A DNA stretch of 8,023 nucleotides. It comes from Anaerolineae bacterium (GTDB taxonomy: Bacteria > Chloroflexota > Anaerolineae > UBA1429). The notes below the pieces were generated by a model. That model did not search any database. It had not been told where the DNA came from and saw only the letters and a list, made by a program, of their open reading frames with translations. Shown here piece after piece: positions 6,455 to 8,023 of the stretch. The stretch is from the NCBI GenBank assembly GCA_007118555.1, contig SKRJ01000331.1, forward strand, positions 1 to 8,023, written 5' to 3'. The position numbers were made by a program, and so were the translations under genes. Every line of letters begins with the position of its first letter. Positions within the stretch are counted from its first letter, which is position 1.

Positions 6455-8023
6455 TTATGACTCGCGCTCCAGGGCGACCTGGCAAAAGTCCGCAAACAGG
6501 GGATGCGGCCGGTCGGGGCGCGTCTTGAACTCGGGGTGGAACTGGCTACCCACCATCCAGGGATGGTCGGCCAGCTCGGCCATCTCGACCAACTGACCGT
6601 CGGGTGAGACACCGCTCCAGACAAGGCCGGCCCTTTCCAGCTCGTCACGAAACTGGTTGTTGATCTCGTACCGATGGCGGTGGCGCTCCTCGATACTCTC
6701 CATGCCATAGGCCGCATGGGCCCTCGTCCCCGGCTTGAGGACGCAGGGATAACTCCCCAGCCGCATCGTCCCGCCCTTGTCTTGGATACCGCGCTGTTCG
6801 AGCATCAGATCGACGACGGGATAGGGCGTGTCGTCGGCAAACTCGGCGCTGTTGGCGAGCGCATTGGCAAAGACCTGCCGGGCGAACTCGATGATCATCA
6901 CCTGCAGCCCCAGGCACAGGCCCAGGTAGGGGATCTTGTTCTCGCGGGCATAGCGGGCCGTGGCGATCATGCCCTCGACGCCGCGCGGCCCAAAGCCACC
7001 GGGCACAACGATGCCATCGGCGGCCCGTATCTCGTCGGATATTCCGTTCCCCTCGATCTCCTCGGCGTCGATCCAGTCGACGGCCAGGCGCGCGCCATGG
7101 GCCGCGGCGGCGTGCACCAGAGCCTCGTGCACGCTGAGATAGGCGTCGCGCAGCCCGACGTACTTGCCCACCAGGGCGATGCGTAGCTCGCGCTGGGGGT
7201 TGAGCAGACGAGTCACCACCTGCCCCCACCCGTTCATGTTGCTGGCGGCCTCTCCCAGGTGCAGGCGCCGCATCAAATAGTCGCCCAGGCTATGGTTCTC
7301 CAGGGTCAGGGGCACCTGGTAGATCGTATCGGCGGTCTCGAGGGGGATCACCGCCTCGCGCGCGACGTCGCCAAAGAGAGCGATCTTGTCCAGCAGATCC
7401 TCATCGATGGGGTGATCCGAGCGACACATGAGCACGTCGGGGCTGATCCCGATACCGCGCAACTCGCGCACACTGTGCTGGGTGGGCTTGGTCTTGAGCT
7501 CGCCCGTGGCCGCAATAAAGGGCACGAGCGTCAGATGCACATAGCAGGTATTCTCGATGCCCACATCGCGCCGCATCTGGCGGATGGCCTCCAAAAAGGG
7601 CAGGCTCTCGATGTCGCCTACGGTGCCGCCGATCTCGACAATGACCACATCGGCGTCGGCCTCTTCCCCCACCCGATGGATGCATCGCTTGATCTCATCG
7701 GTGACATGGGGGATCACCTGGACCGTGCCTCCCAAAAAGTCGCCGCGCCGCTCCTGATGAATGATGCGGGCATAGATCTGCCCGGAGGTGACGTTGGCGT
7801 GACGGGTCAGGAACACATCGGTAAAGCGCTCATAGTGGCCCAGATCGAGGTCCGTCTCGGTGCCATCCTCCAGAACAAACACCTCTCCATGCTGAAAAGG
7901 AGACATGGTGCCTGGGTCCACATTGAGGTAGGGATCGAGTTTCTGCAGGGTGACGTTGACGCCCCGCGCCTTGAGGATACGTCCGATCGATGCTGCGGCA
8001 ACACCTTTGCCCAGCGAAGAGAC
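6455..8023 (-). CDS. pyrG: CTP synthase (5' end beyond right edge)
   Basis: This is the last step of pyrimidine nucleotide synthesis: UTP + ATP + glutamine to CTP, in the cytoplasm. The visible 522 residues lack only about the first 15 of the usual 535-545. Numbering from the first visible codon, the synthase domain has the P-loop SSLGKG (2-7), KLDPYLNVDPGTMSPFQHGEV (28-48), EIGGTVGDIES (130-140) and KTKPTQHS (177-184). The class I glutamine amidotransferase domain has PGGFGPRGVEGM (341-352), the nucleophile Cys370 in GLCLGLQ, and the His496/Glu498 pair in QFHPEF. All catalytic residues are present. The reading is open to the window edge; GTG or ATG codons inside it are not the start, because conserved P-loop sequence continues upstream of them. 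The gene ends in TAA just before a strong terminator. Its promoter and any CTP-responsive leader are outside the window. Confidence 0.98.
   Translation of the reverse strand, partial: VSSLGKGVAAASIGRILKARGVNVTLQKLDPYLNVDPGTMSPFQHGEVFVLEDGTETDLDLGHYERFTDVFLTRHANVTSGQIYARIIHQERRGDFLGGTVQVIPHVTDEIKRCIHRVGEEADADVVIVEIGGTVGDIESLPFLEAIRQMRRDVGIENTCYVHLTLVPFIAATGELKTKPTQHSVRELRGIGISPDVLMCRSDHPIDEDLLDKIALFGDVAREAVIPLETADTIYQVPLTLENHSLGDYLMRRLHLGEAASNMNGWGQVVTRLLNPQRELRIALVGKYVGLRDAYLSVHEALVHAAAAHGARLAVDWIDAEEIEGNGISDEIRAADGIVVPGGFGPRGVEGMIATARYARENKIPYLGLCLGLQVMIIEFARQVFANALANSAEFADDTPYPVVDLMLEQRGIQDKGGTMRLGSYPCVLKPGTRAHAAYGMESIEERHRHRYEINNQFRDELERAGLVWSGVSPDGQLVEMAELADHPWMVGSQFHPEFKTRPDRPHPLFADFCQVALERES

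Noticed and set aside
1..8023. Signs of a mobile element, defence island, CRISPR array or tRNA
   Set aside because: I saw no transposase, integrase, spaced repeat array, tRNA-like fold with CCA, or abrupt change in composition. All genes are common chromosomal families.

Overview
The window is high-GC bacterial chromosome. It holds six confident intact or nearly intact genes and one gene cut off at the left edge. Chloroflexota is my best guess for the source, and it is an inference only. The clues are a Tat-exported lipoprotein with a long Pro/Thr-rich linker, a YhaM-type exoribonuclease, a DUF362 protein, and the overall GC-rich codon use. No rRNA, tRNA, transposase, integrase, CRISPR array or phage gene is visible. 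This looks like ordinary chromosome rather than a mobile island.

Layout from left to right. (1) The N-terminal third of a MATE-family multidrug/cation antiporter runs leftwards off the window. (2) A divergent intergenic region of about 167 bp carries a promoter facing each way. (3) A rightward two-gene operon encodes a class II histone-deacetylase-like amidohydrolase (TTG start, clean TATAAT box upstream), followed 11 bp later by a YhaM-like 3'-5' exoribonuclease (OB-fold plus HD domain). (4) A short-chain dehydrogenase/reductase lies on the minus strand, convergent with YhaM and only 7 bp away. (5) A second divergent region of about 230 bp carries a near-consensus promoter. (6) A rightward pair encodes a DUF362 protein and, 37 bp later, a Tat-type lipoprotein that is a family 1 ABC solute-binding protein. 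(7) A spacer of about 250 bp contains the intrinsic terminator of pyrG. (8) pyrG (CTP synthase) is on the minus strand and lacks only about the first 15 codons at the right edge.

How the genes may work together. The HDAC-like/YhaM pair and the DUF362/solute-binding-protein pair look like transcription units, judged from strand, spacing and promoter placement. No biochemical pathway links them obviously. The solute-binding protein has no permease or ATPase beside it, so it is an orphan in this window. The MATE, SDR and pyrG genes are separate units. I see no convincing novel defence or mobile system. The observations most worth checking are the DUF362/orphan binding-protein pair, the deacetylase/exoribonuclease operon, and the small inverted repeats over the promoters in the MATE/HDAC divergent region. 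No gene-free stretch exceeds 300 bp.
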